In this document: piece after piece, positions 30,444 through 41,054 of the stretch
How the letters are laid out: each line of letters starts with the position of its first letter
Numbering within the stretch: position 1 is the first letter of the stretch
Source: Tretioscincus oriximinensis
Taxonomy: Eukaryota; Chordata; Lepidosauria; Squamata; Gymnophthalmidae
Assembly: GCA_022410635.1 (NCBI GenBank)
Contig: JAJVDF010000867.1
Location: 191,384 to 255,383, forward strand
Length of the DNA: 64,000 nucleotides
Direction: 5' to 3'
Notes under the pieces: model-generated
Seen by the model: the letters and a program-made list of their open reading frames with translations, nothing else
The model's database searches: none
What the model was told of the DNA's origin: nothing
Translations under genes and position numbers: made by a program

Positions 30444-30710
30444 GAATGTAAGAACATAAGAGGAACCTTGCTGAATGGGACCATAGTCCATTGGTAGTTC
30501 AGCATTTTGTCTCATCCATTGGCCTACTAGTTCCACACTGCCTAGTTGCAATTGGTGGACCTCTGTGTGAGACAGAATGCTGGACTAGATGGGCTCTGGC
30601 CACATTTAGCAGGGCTCCTCTTATGATCTTACATTCTTATAGCCATGACTACCACCTCTTCTAGAAGTAAATTGCAGAAACGAGTGACCCCCTGAGTAAA
30701 AAAGAATGCT
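30444..30710. mobile_element. CR1 3' ends in inverted arrangement
   Basis: 30444-30535 is a minus-strand CR1 3' end (AAGAACATAAGAGGAACC...). 30540-30640 is a plus-strand CR1 3' end (GTTGCAATTGGTGGACC, GGACTAGATGGGCTCTGG, CTCCTCTTATGATC). 30641-30710 is minus-strand CR1 again (CTACCACCTCTTCTAGAAG). The first two form a long foldback. Confidence 0.75.
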
Positions 30711-31334
30711 TTCCTTAAAATAGATTGAATGAATACGTCAGAAAAGCAGCAAACAATGGGGTCTAATCCAGAAAAAAATGAATTAAGTTCATTCCTCAGG
30801 ACTGGAGATGAAGTGAAGAAGGCTTAAAAGTCGAGGTGTGGTCAAGGCTTAGATACAATAGTCATCCTGCTGGCACTCAGGCTGTACCCAGACAGGATCT
30901 AAACTCTGGGATTGTTCTGGTGCTATATTAGAATTGCCACATACGTCCGAGACAATCCAACATTGCCCCAGGATATAGAAATCTGGTAGCTATGCAGATA
31001 AGACTTGACATTGCCTTCTTTGGCTGTATCTTCCAAGTCTGGTATTTGCTTCAGGTATTCTTGGGGGTGCTTAGGAGTCTGTATTCTGGTAGGTGTGGTC
31101 TAAGAGAATCTTCGTCCTCTTAGATCATCCTTAGAATCATCTGTGGCTTCCTTAGACCACATCAGTTATGTGGAAGAGAAACTCCTTACATTAGTTCACT
31201 TTCTGGTCCAATACACCGGCCATACCGAATTGTCTGTGCCCTCTGCATAGAGTCAGAAATGTGATCTAGATGTATTTTGCAATGAAATCTGGCTAGAAAT
31301 CCTGCTTTGCTTCAAAGATTATAGATGGGTCCCC
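30711..31334. other. Mostly unassigned
   Basis: 30790-30860 resembles a single arm of the 7258-7485 MITE family (GGAGATGAAGTGAAG, GTGTGGTCAAGGC). Otherwise nothing recognised. Confidence 0.35.
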
Positions 31335-31745
31335 CAGACTGTAAGCAGAAAAAATGTTTCCTGTGGGCGGGACTGGGCATTGATTTGTTAAGCAGGCTTC
31401 CTTTGTTCCAGGGCTAGCTGTGGTACAGGCTGGGAGCTGTAATCATCAGGGGAGGGCCCTATGTAGGCTGGGCAAAGGAGGCTGCCCACTGCTCGGACTA
31501 CATTTTTCAGCGGGCCCCGCACAACAACAGGTCCTGTTTCACTTTTTTCACATTCAGACGACTGTTGCTGCTATTACTACTAGGTTTGTGAAGCTGCTGG
31601 GCACCCATGCTTTTATAATAAGCACATGTCATTGTGAAAAAATGGTATAGAAAAGCAGGCAGAAATGCAACTGAGGAACAGGAATTCTGCCAAGGAGTGG
31701 AGAAATGCGGAGCTGGCACTCCATCTATACCCTTTTTTATCATGC
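31335..31745 (-). repeat. Family U, copy 5
   Basis: AATGTTTCCTGTGGGCGGGA, 'GTACAGGCTGGGAGCTGTAA', GTTTCACTTTTTTCACATTC, TGAAGCTGCTGGGCACCC, AGAAAAGCAGGCAGAAATGC, in the orientation of copies 4 and 6. Uninterrupted. Confidence 0.7.
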
Positions 31746-32129
31746 TGACTGAAAGATGAAAAGCTCAAGGGGTGCTTTGCTGTGTCCAAGAAATGGGATG
31801 TGGGGGGAAGGATAAGGATGGTGTGATAACCATCTGTCTGCTTTTCCAGGATTTCTTCCTTGACGTTCTTGTGGGTTCCAGTTGCTCCATCTGTTGACCT
31901 TCGTATCTTCACTGGGCCTTAGGGTTCAAGAAGAGGAGGTGTAGATGGTTCACAAACTTATTTAAACCACAGCTCCTGGTTTTAGCTCTGCCTTTATTGT
32001 GCTGCCAATTGGGACATACATTAATTAAGATCAGATTTTTATTTTTTAAAAATCTAATCTTTGAGGGATCGGTGTACGGATTTGACTGGAAGGCTTCATT
32101 GGTTGGTAGTCTAATCTCCCTACCTGGGC
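31746..32129. other. Unassigned sequence
   Basis: No gene or repeat recognised. Confidence 0.4.
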
Positions 32130-32260
32130 TGCCCTTAGTCAATCTTGTCTGAGCTCAGGGACTCAGAAGGTCAGGTCTGGTTTGTCCTGGGATGGGAGAC
32201 CACAGGGAAATCTCAGGCACTGTGGGAGATATCATCCGGCTGACAAAAGCAAATGCTTTA
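32130..32260 (+). repeat. 5S-rRNA-derived SINE fragment
   Basis: Follows the 5S rRNA order: CTTGTCTGAGCTC, GGTCAGGTCTGGTTTG, CCTGGGATGGGAGACCAC. It is the clearest of three such pieces. Gaps and substitutions exclude a functional 5S gene; 5S-headed SINEs are known in reptiles. Confidence 0.7.
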
Positions 32261-34199
32261 TTCTCTCCTCTGAGGTAGATTTGATGGCAGTCTACATTTT
32301 TGCCAAAGTTTTGGGGAGGTTTGGATGCAGACAGCGAGTTTAGGTGAGGGTGCTCAGGAGAAACAGAACTTTGCTTTCGGATTGTGATAAGATGCAAAAG
32401 AGGTATAAAAATTTGGATAACAATATTATAGATGGCCAGGTCATCTGCAAGGCCCGTGTCTGTCAGGCTAAAGCCATAGTCACATGCTATGATTTATACC
32501 CTCTCTCAGGGAGAAAATGAGAGGTGTGGGAAGCAGACTGCTTTTAGCTTGGAAACAGGGCTGCGTCTAGGCACTTGTGACACGTGCACTTGCACAGGGC
32601 GGCAAAATATACCCATATTTGCCAATGTATGGGATGGAGCTGGAGGTCGGGCCTGTGTGCGTGGGCAGGGCAACAGCGCAAAAGCCCTCCCGGTGCTGCC
32701 TCCACCTGGTGGGTGTGGGCAATGCCCGGAGTTCTGTGGCACAAAACGTTCCTATTGTTGTTGCCACTGTTAGTCAGACATGAGCAATGTGAGAGCTGAG
32801 TGAGCATGTGTAGGGCAGCGGTGCTTCTCAGCAGCGGTGGTGTGCAGGCTGTGGGCCTCTCTTGGCCTTTGGGTCCATGCATCTCTCTGTGCGCATGTCT
32901 ATAGGAGAGAGGGGGGAGGGCGTGAAATAAATGATTGCACAGGGGGCGACATCCATCCAAAATACGGACCTGCTTGGAACGGATTTGCGAAAGACATGGC
33001 TGTTCAAGTTATAGCAACTGTATAGATGGGGTAGCTGTCAGAAGGTGGGTATAGCTGTGTATAGTTGTGGCAAAAGAGAGGGAAGATCTTCCGGCGGGAG
33101 AAGCAAACTTTAATCCATCTATCTGTGTTTTACCAAACACAGTTCTTGAGTATGGTGACTGAGTCTTATTCCAGGATATACAAGATCTTGAAATAGGGAT
33201 CTGCCATCTGCATGTCAGTCTTTTCTTGGTCTTTTCTGTGGTGGCCTCAAATGGAGCCTGCACTACCATGTGGGTGACAGGCCTGTAGCCTCAGAGATAT
33301 ATCCCAGAATAAGGTCCAGTGTGGAAACAGTCCAAGGGGGAGACAAAGGAAGAGAGAACAAAGGAACCTAAGCTGCAAATCGAAATTCCTCATCATAAAT
33401 TCCACATCAGGCCCTCACTAGTGGGGAATTAATTTTGCAAGCGTGGTATGTTCCCTCAACTGTGGTGTGGTAGGCATCACTAGATCACGGAGGAAATCTT
33501 TTGTGTTTCTGATTTCCTTTGGCTTCCTGCTGCTTTATTTTCTTAAGCCGGTAATTTATTGTTCCGTTTGGCTGATGCGTTGAGGTGCCGTCTGTGTATA
33601 TGTGGGGGGTTTGTTTTTTGAATCAGGGATTCGTTTATATGCTTTTTATGGGTAAACTGCCTCGCTGATCCTTATAATTGTTTGTGAGGAAAGAGAGTGC
33701 TGGTGTTTCAATGATAATGAAATAGTTTATTTGAATTAAAATGAACAAGTTTCTAGTTCTCCTGGACATGGATGAAAAGCTCTCACATTTTGGGAGATAC
33801 TTCACATATCACAGTATACCTCTTTGTTGTTACAGCACACTCACTGTAACTTATGGTTACCACACACACAAGAAAAAAGCCCCACAGGACAGGCCTCTTG
33901 CACCTTTGTTGGGTGTGGAAAAGAGGAGTATTCGCCAGGTGCAGCTTATAATGTCAGTCTGCAGTATCTGCAAAAAAATTAATCCTCTCCATACCCATCA
34001 AGGCCGAAAAATTTCTATCCTGATTTTTTTTCTTCTTCCAGTAATACTTCTGTAATTGCTTCTACTCAGAAATTGGGTTGCATCCAGACATGGCAAAAAG
34101 AACTGAATCTGATATAGCTTGGAGGTAATAGGCATCCATATACTGCAGCCTCTAATTCACATTAAAAGGCAGGAAATGCCTTTCTAAAAGCTTAAATTA
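32261..34199. other. Long unassigned stretch
   Basis: No known repeat, exon or conserved frame recognised. 32480-33000 is somewhat GC-richer with overlapping short frames on both strands, none with recognisable domains or plausible splice structure. Confidence 0.4.
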
Positions 34200-34693
34200 T
34201 AGTATATAAAGCTGAGATCTCGATCGTACTTCCCGCCCTAGAACAGAAGCCCCGCCTCCAAAATGGCCCCGCCCACCCACCTCCAAAATGGCCACGCCCA
34301 CCTGTCTCCAAAATGGTGGTGTTCAAGGAAGCCTCTGAAAGAAACAAGACCCTGGCACGCATGTGTCACGCATGGGTGTTGCGCATGGGTGTCACGCATG
34401 GGTGCCACCATTTCAGAACCGGAGCTTCCGCTCCAGGGCCTGAAGAACCATCAGGATCTTGCTCATCAGCCTGACCAACCCCATGTTGCTGGCAGCTGCT
34501 GCCCTTCTGCTTTCCAGATGCCAAGCCATTTTCTGGTGTATACAGCGGACAAAGTAAGAAGAGGGGAGGAAAGGGAGGAGAGAAAGAAGGGGAGAAGCAG
34601 TGGGAAGGTGGGAGGGAGAGGAGGGGTGGAGAGGGAGGGGTGAAGAAGCTACAGAGCCCATACTATTGCCTCAGAAACGGGCTCATTGACTAG
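34200..34693 (+). mobile_element. Helitron-like element
   Basis: 3' end: stem GAGCCC ... GGGCTC at about 34655-34685, then ATTGA and CTAG (34690-34693) followed by T. The 5' start is uncertain (near AGTATATAAAGC, no clear TC). It contains 'CCAAAATGGCC.CGCCCACC' repeated in tandem at 34257-34317, CGCATGGGTG repeated three times at 34369-34406, and a purine-rich run at 34555-34645. Confidence 0.5.
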
Positions 34694-35037
34694 TGAATAA
34701 ATAAAATGTGTTCCACTTTAGTAGAAACGGATTAGCTTGATCTACCTTATGCCCTGAATGTTTACCAAAGGGATCTCGTAGTACCTTACAATCTAACAAG
34801 AAACGAGTAGACAACATGCACCTTTGTAAACCACTGGAGTAGACTTGTCTATGAAAGCTCATGCTGCCTACCCTTTTCTTGTTAGTTTCTATTCCATTTT
34901 GAGAGCCCCTTGCTAAATATTCTGGACCTAGACTAACATGGCTATTTCTTTAAGATCTGTCTTGGGCCCTGTTTGCAGAGGCTCAGTAACCTAAAATTGC
35001 AAAAGCCTGTGCAAACAGGACCTTAAACAGAAGAAGC
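34694..35037. repeat. Family T fragment and inverted motif
   Basis: 34770-34955 has family T motifs (CTATGAAAGCTCATGC, TTGTTAGTTTCTATTCC, GACTAACATGGCTATTTC). 34971-35025 pairs CCCTGTTTGCAGAGGC with GCCTGTGCAAACAGGACC, related to the motif at 72-87. Confidence 0.45.
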
Positions 35038-35560
35038 TAATCCACTTCTAAAGTGGAGCCCTGCTGAATGGGGCCAGAGCCCATCCAGTCCAACCATCTG
35101 CCTCACACAGTGACCCACCAATTGCCCCTTGACATCTCTCAGAAGAAGGCAAACCCCTCGCCTGTTCTCGACTCCTTGAAAACGGTACTTCAGGAATCCT
35201 GCCTGTTTTTCCATCCCAGAGGGAGTATCAAGAGATCCATCCTAGTAGCTATTGATACCATTGGGTTTCATGAACCTGTCTAATCCTATCCAGGCTGCTA
35301 CCTACAACCACCTCTTTGGGAAACAAATTCCACAGACCAATGACCCTCTGTGTGAAAAAACACTTTCCCTTGTCTGTCCTCACCCTTCTCCCCATCAGTT
35401 TCAAAGAACTCCCCCTAGTCCTAGTGTTGTGCGATTGAAACATCTTTTTCCTCTATTCACCTTATCCATTCCATACATGATTTTGTATACTTCAGTCAGA
35501 TCACTTATTAAACGCCATCTTTTCTGGCTGAAGAGGCCCAGACATAGCCGGATTTCATGA
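35038..35560 (-). mobile_element. CR1 LINE 3' end
   Basis: Plus strand: GAGCCCTGCTGAATGGGGCC, 'ATTGATACCATTGGG', AACAAATTCCACAGACCAAT, CCCCATCAGTTTC, 'CACTTATTAAACGCCATC', GGCTGAAGAGGCCCAGAC. On the minus strand a frame segment 'KLMGRRVRTDKGKCFFTQRV' remains, followed by GLWNLFPKEVV. Confidence 0.88.
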
Positions 35561-36004
35561 GTGGATTAAATCAGGCAGATACAAACCTGGCCTTAGAATC
35601 TAGAACTTGGCTCATAAGAGGATGAGAATTTGATTCTATTGAAAGGCTGTTTTATTACTCAGCCTAAGACCTAAAGCCAACAAAGGCCCAAGAAGCTTAA
35701 AAAAATTGTTTTGGCTATCAGCAAGTTAAACCTTAGCATTGTTAGATAAGGGAAGGGTCTGGATCAGTCTCTTTCCAAGCAAGTGACGGATGACAGATGC
35801 TGGAAATAATTGCCTCAGTGTGGGTGCTGGAGCCGCAAGGCACGGTCGTGGATGTGCAAGAACTTGTCTTCAAGCGTACCCAATACTCTGCAGCTCAAAC
35901 TGCAGCTCAGACTGACACATGAGAATGTGTGTATGTGAGCGGTGGTGTTCTTGGATAGGTCTTCAGGTGGAAATGCTCTCCAGATGTTGTTTGCCATTGG
36001 TCCA
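35561..36004. other. Unassigned sequence
   Basis: No gene or repeat recognised; (GAAT)n near 36017 follows. Confidence 0.4.
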
Positions 36005-36640
36005 TGAGGATTCATTCATTTGAATGAATGAATGAATGGTAGTTCCTCTCTTTTCAGAGATGCAAGGGCTTGGGGCATGTGGGAGGGCCTTCTCTATGGT
36101 GAAGATGAAGAACTGTGTTTTTATACCCCGCTTTTCTCACCCAAAGGGACTCAAAATGACTTACAAGCTGTTTTTCGCCCCAAGGCTTAAATTTTATCTT
36201 CCCCATCATGTTGTGAAGGTCCCCCTTCATCTACCTGCAGTTCCTTTGCTTTCGATCAGCTAGGTTGGCTGAAACTAAGGCCTGTAGAGGGCGCTCACCC
36301 CAAGGCCTCGAACCTCTCTGTCGAAAGGCCGTAGTTCTTAACCTCTGTACCACCGTGCACCAGCGTGGCCCCCACACTCTGGAACAGCCTCCCTCTAGAG
36401 GCTTGCCAGGCACCTACACGATATAGTTTTTGGTGCCTGGTAATAATACATCTCTTTACCCAGGCTTTTCACTCCGAGTTCCTTCTGTGTTCTGTCCTTT
36501 CAGGGAGGGAGGGAGTGTATGGATCTCTTTAAACACTTTATTAATGTGTTATTGTTATTTCTTGATCGGTTGTTACCCTCCCTGTGACCAGTGGTGAAGG
36601 GATATAAATCATTTTAAATGAATAAATAAATATTGAAAGA
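36005..36640 (+). mobile_element. Older L2-like LINE fragment split by a SINE
   Basis: 36030-36104 (TCAGAGATGCAAGGGC, GGAGGGCCTTCTCTATGGT) continues after the SINE at 36362 (GCGTGGCCCCCACAC, TGGAACAGCCTCCC). It ends CAGGCACCTACACG, TTTTTGGTGCCTGGTAATAA, 'GGGAGGGAGGGAG', GATATAAATCATTTTAAATG. Same subfamily as 29.4-29.8 kb. Confidence 0.75.
36105..36361 (-). mobile_element. Family B SINE nested in L2
   Basis: Tail-first: GTTTTTATACCCCGCTTTTC, 'CTCAAAATGACTTACAAGC', body, and a tRNA-like head whose minus strand has TGGTACAGAGGTTAAGAAC (A box) and GAGGTTCGAGGCC (B box). Confidence 0.8.
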
Positions 36641-37169
36641 CTCAGGGTCAGCCACAACGGCCTTGGAAGTGTGGTGGCGATGCTGTTTCCTTAGCCCAAG
36701 CCTGGCACTGGCTGCCAGCTTGTGATCCGTGGTAGTGCCATGGCTAGGCAAGGACATGGAATGGTGTCATCTATGATGGTGTGTTCCTTTCCACTGCCTC
36801 GCATGGCGTTACCTGGCGCCCCCTTGGCTTCGGCTTCCCTGATAGTATCACTTTGGTATCCCTGAGCAAGGGACAGGCAGACAACCGGTCTGGCCACTGT
36901 GAGCGGAGGGGGGGGGGGGCTGGGGGCGTTTTTTGCTGGAAAGGGGGATGTGGCAAATGTGCCCTTTGGGCGTGGAGAAGGACGCGGCACCCTCGCTCCC
37001 ATGACGGTGGCAGCCTCTTTGTCTGCTTTGTTTCCCCTCATTTCCACGAAGGCCCCTTGAAAGCCCCTTTATGCTGGAGAGGTTCAGTTTCAGGTGTGTT
37101 GAGGCCTGTTCTGATCTCACAAGGCTGCCTTTCATGGCTTGGCACCTGCCTAGACTCCTGGAGGCCAAG
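36641..37169. other. Unassigned sequence
   Basis: Moderately GC-rich with a G run at 36908-36919; overlapping frames on both strands look like chance. Confidence 0.4.
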
Positions 37170-37660
37170 CCTACTTTCTTTCTTTCTCACTCCCATTCTC
37201 TCTCTTTCTCTCTCCTATCCTTCCTTTATCCGTCTCTTTCTTTTCCCATTCTTCATCTTTTTCCTCCCTCCCTCCCTTTTTTCCCTTTCTTAAATCACTA
37301 TTTCAGATACACCTTTCTTTAGGGCATCTTCCATGTATCCATCCTTTCTTCCTTCCTTTTTTCTTTTTTCTTTGGGGCATCTTTCTCGCTCCCCTTCGTC
37401 TTTGAAGCTCTTCTCTCCCCATCCCTTCTTTCTTTCCTCTCTCTTCCCTCCCTCTTTCTTTTTTCCTTTCTTAAATCATTTTTTCAGCCATGCCTTCCTT
37501 CCTTCCTTCCTTGTTTAGGGCATCTTCTTTCAATCAGTCCTGCCTTCTTTTCTTATTTCTTTGGGGCATCTTCCTCCCTCTCTCCCTTTTTCTTTCTCTT
37601 TTTTTCTTTCCTTGCTGCCTCCTACCCCTTTCTCTTCCTCTCTCCTGCCTGATTGCCTGC
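37170..37660. repeat. Long polypyrimidine tract with internal degenerate repeats
   Basis: About 490 bp overwhelmingly C and T on the plus strand. Larger units are visible: GGGCATCTT appears four times (about 37322, 37377, 37518 and 37565) and TTCTTAAATCA twice (about 37287 and 37468, roughly 180 bp apart). Such mirror-rich tracts can form triplex DNA. Frames here are not genes. Confidence 0.85.
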
Positions 37661-37979
37661 CAGTTCCCCCACCTTCTGCTCATTGTGTTTATCTGGCGAA
37701 GCGTGCAACCTCTTCAAGGCGCCTGCTATAAATTAATGTTCCCCTACCATGCGCGTCTGCGCCAGAGATCACACCACGATAGCCAGATCTGTCAAAAGAG
37801 GGAGTTTGTGCTTCATAACAGGAGCCCCGGGAATGGTGTCCGGGGTGCTTTGTCTTTGTCTTAGGTTTTCCATATGGAACCGCAAGGCTATTCTGGAAAG
37901 CTATAAAGCTAGTCTGTGACTGCGTCTGCAAGCAAGGATTTAAATTGTGGTAAAAGTCAACCTACACTTAGTTTATCTA
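37661..37979. other. Unassigned sequence
   Basis: No gene or repeat recognised. Confidence 0.4.
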
Positions 37980-38214
37980 CAGGGTGCTTCAAAAAAATGT
38001 ATACACACTTTGAACTTCCATAGAAAATTTATTTACTGTTCTACAGAGTTAAATTTCAGGATTTCCCGATTTGAACAGTATTAACCTTTGTTATTTTCAT
38101 TTTATTTACATTGGACTTTAAGCTTTCTAATTTCCTGAAATTGAACTTTGTAGAACAGTAAATAAATTTTCTATGGAAGTTCAAAATGTGTATACGTTTT
38201 TTTGAAGCACCCTG
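37980..38214. mobile_element. Mariner-like foldback MITE, copy B (near-complete palindrome)
   Basis: CAGGGTGCTTCAAAAAAATG / TTTTTTTGAAGCACCCTG with TA on both sides (37978-37979, 38215-38216). The arms pair for about 95 bp (ACTTCCATAGAAAATTTATT, TACTGTTCTACAGAG with CTTTGTAGAACAGTAAATAA, TTTTCTATGGAAGT). 235 bp, no ORF. Confidence 0.9.
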
Positions 38215-39054
38215 TATATTGTATATAAAAGCACCCAAACAAATCTTACTTCCGCCCTGGAGAGGAAGAATGCCTATAGCGTTCTGCCACAGCGTAATAG
38301 AATGCATAACAGAACTCCCAAAGCTTTTGCCCACTCCTGGACAAACATTGCAGCGCCCATAGTGCTTTTGCTGGGCCGTGGCAGAACGCACAGCAGATCC
38401 CAGCCGGCTTCACCTTCCGCTTCAGAGGCAGTCTCACTGACGCTGCTGCATGGAGCGAAAGGTAAGCTCAGAGATAGCCAGGCGATGGCAACAGAGTGGG
38501 GCTCCGAAGAGCCAGGGCAAGGGGGGCAGAAATGGCAGCATCAGTGGCAGGTATGGGTGAAAATGCCCACTAGAACAGCCATTCCATTCACGGTCCGTAC
38601 TCTCCTCATTTACAAAATAAATGCCAAGGCACAATGTCTCTGAGCATGTACAGAAGGGCCTTCAGCTTTCCATTGAATAGCTATTTGCTTGCCAGTTTCA
38701 CTCACGTTCGAATTAGAGCTTTGAGGGTTACCAGGTGCTGTAGCGGTCAGGCAGGTAGAAACCTGGGATCTAGCCGCAACCCAGAAACATTTCTGCAAAA
38801 TGGCTCCAGGTTTTGCCTTCTGTGGTTCCTGCTGTAACCTTCATGGTTCCCATTCTTGTATCAGAGCTGGGGACCTCTGACTCCTAAAAGTTCTGCCATT
38901 CCTTGCTTGGTGACTCCCACTGCAGGCAAACTCTGTTGCCATCTCTGTGTGTGCCCAAGCACAACCAGGGCATTGAGCTGATTTCTGTCTGTCTCTCTTT
39001 CAAACACTGCCCTGGGAGTTAGAGAGATAAACAGTGTCAGCAAGCAACATTTTG
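38215..39054. other. Mostly unassigned
   Basis: TATTGTATATAAAAGCACCC right after the MITE resembles the loose Helitron-like 5' end at 34.2 kb. No 3' end is seen. Otherwise nothing. Confidence 0.35.
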
Positions 39055-39655
39055 CCTCTTTCCAAATCTATGATGAGGCCACATTTGGAGTACAGCGTAC
39101 AATTCTGGTCACCACATCTTTGAAACGATACAGTGGAACTGGGGATGGTGCAGAAAAGGGCAACAAGAATGATCAAGAGGCTGGAACAAAATATCTTATG
39201 ATATCAGGATGCAGCGTCTGGGTCCCTTCAGCCTTGAAGACATGATCTGATTGAAGGGTATAAAATCATGATGGGATGGATGAGATGAAGAGAGATCAGG
39301 GGGCATTTCTTGAAACTGATAAGCAGAAGCGTTAGGACAGACAAGGGAAAATATTTTTTCACACAAAGAATCATTGGCCTGTGAAATTTATTTGCAGAAA
39401 TGTTGGTGGTAGCTTGCAGCCTGGATAGCTTTAAGGCAGAATTAGTAAGTTTGTGGAAGCCAAGGGTATAAATAGCTACTGGGATGGATCTGTTGGAACT
39501 GCCTCTTGATGGAACAACAGGCAGGAGAGGGTTTTGCTGCCTTTTGCTTGAGACTGTCCAGGTGCAATTGGTCGGCCACGGGGTGAGACAGAAGGCTGAA
39601 CCAGATGGGCTGTGGCCCTATTCTGCAGGGCTCCTCTTAGGTTCGAATATATCTG
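39055..39655 (+). mobile_element. CR1 LINE 3' end
   Basis: CCACATTTGGAGTACAGCG, GGTGCAGAAAAGGGCAACAA, 'GAGGCTGGAACAAAATATC', 'AAACTGATAAGCAGAAGC', AGCTTGCAGCCTGGATAGC, GGGATGGATCTGTTGG, AGGTGCAATTGGTCGGCC, CAGATGGGCTGTGGCCC. Multiple indels. Confidence 0.88.
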
Positions 39656-40667
39656 GTGGTGAGCCTTCTGTTCATGCATCCTTGGGCCCACCAGTCAGTG
39701 TCAGGGGAAAAGGACTCATAAAGTCCTTTCTGCAGGCCATAGTTATTTCTAAACCAGGGGTCTTTTTATAGCTACTCTGGGGATTTGGGGTCCAATGTCC
39801 CCAGGCAGTTCAGCCTTGGAAATATTCATAGCTATGCTCTTGCAAAGTTTTCTCACGGCAGTCAGAAGCTTGGTAGGGAATTGAGTGGTTGTTGTTGGCT
39901 CTTAGCTCTTATCGGGCCGTAGTAAAGAGCAAAGGAGCTGCGTGGGATTCCAGCTCCCCACTCCCACCCTCTGGAATGCATGTGCTGGATATGTTTAGCA
40001 CGGCGTACAGGGCACGATGCGCCAGTTAGCTCACAGCGTATGTCCGCAATATTCGTGATGGGCTCTGGGGGAATGCTATGCATGGTGGGTGGGGGTGCTG
40101 TACTTAATTTCTTTAGATGGCTGCCTGTTCGTTTAATCTGGATGTTGGAAGAAAATGAGCCATATCTCGTCTGTACCCTTTGTGTAAGGGTGCAAGTGCC
40201 ACCCACGTGTGCTGCTTCCCAGGCGGCGTCCAATCATGCCTAAATGTGCCATCGTGCAGGTCCAATCTGCCAGTTCTCCATTCACTCTAAGATCTATCGC
40301 TTACGGTATATTGCAGACATTACTGTGGTGTTTGAGATTGGAAAAATATGTCCTTCTTTTGGACAGTAGTTTCCCGTTATCCTTCGCGAAAGTTGAAGAA
40401 ATGGACACATTTCCCTGAACTCCTGGAATAAACAGTTTAAAGCTGTGTGGCATTTCGCATGCTCAAGTGAAAGCTAGCCTGCTTTTCAGTGCGTATCTTT
40501 TGAGCAGGGCGTGGCTTTGAATTATGTTGGAGAGTTACTTAGTTTAAGCAAGTACCCAGCACTGGAATCTGAAATATGGCAATGGCAAAGAAATGTGCCT
40601 TTTTAAAGAAATGTGTTTTTTCTTAGTCACTAGTTGACACTGCAAATGGTTCTTAAATAGCTGATGC
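39656..40667. other. Unassigned sequence
   Basis: No gene or repeat recognised. Confidence 0.4.
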
Positions 40668-40846
40668 CTGGAATTTAAATGACTGGGTTCCCAAGAGAAA
40701 AGGTTAGAACTTTTTTTCCCTACATATATGTCTACTATTAATAAAATCACTTCTAGGGGACTCTGGTGGGGACTAGGTTCCCAGGAGAATAGGGTAGAAC
40801 TTGAGACCTTTTTGGTCATATATGCCTACTATTAATAAGACACACA
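40668..40846. repeat. Imperfect direct duplication of about 95 bp
   Basis: TGGGTTCCCAAGAGAAAAGG ... ACTATTAATAAAATCAC and TAGGTTCCCAGGAGAATAGG ... ACTATTAATAAGACACAC are two successive copies. Each ends in a Helitron 5'-end-like CTACTATTAATAA. Confidence 0.7.
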
Positions 40847-40945
40847 TTGACAAATCCAACATTCTGAGGTCTGCCATTGGTCTTTGTGGACCAATGACAG
40901 GGCTCAGAACTTTTGGTCTGCGTGTACCTGCAGTAGGCTGCCTGG
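40825..40945 (+). mobile_element. Helitron-like 5' fragment
   Basis: CCTACTATTAATAAGACAC, then the subterminal hairpin at 40857-40916 (AACATTCTGAGGTCTGCC / GGGCTCAGAAC). The first base of the terminal TC is changed. It is cut by an L2/SINE tail at about 40947-41000 (minus strand). Confidence 0.55.
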
Positions 40946-40946
40946 T

Positions 40947-41000
40947 TGTATTTATTTATTTACATTTATATTCTGCCTTATACTCAAATGTCTCAGGAGG
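40947..41000 (-). mobile_element. L2/SINE 3' tail fragment
   Basis: TATTTATTTATTTACATTTA, TTCTGCCTTATACTC, AAATGTCTCAGG: the inverse of the shared L2/family A tail. Confidence 0.6.
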
Positions 41001-41054
41001 TATGCCCGATAGGGCAGATGTAAATTACGTATATGTAAATAAATGTAGTTAAGA

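Noticed and set aside
32130..32260. Possible 5S rRNA gene
   Set aside because: Only part of the 5S sequence, with substitutions and no terminator; treated as a 5S-derived repeat.
32489..32960. Cluster of overlapping 66-138-residue frames on both strands
   Set aside because: Frames contradict one another, no splice-site pairs or domains, composition follows local GC.
36781..37322. Frames of 83-170 residues with hydrophobic Ser/Phe/Leu ends that look like membrane proteins
   Set aside because: The hydrophobic part is only the polypyrimidine tract translated.
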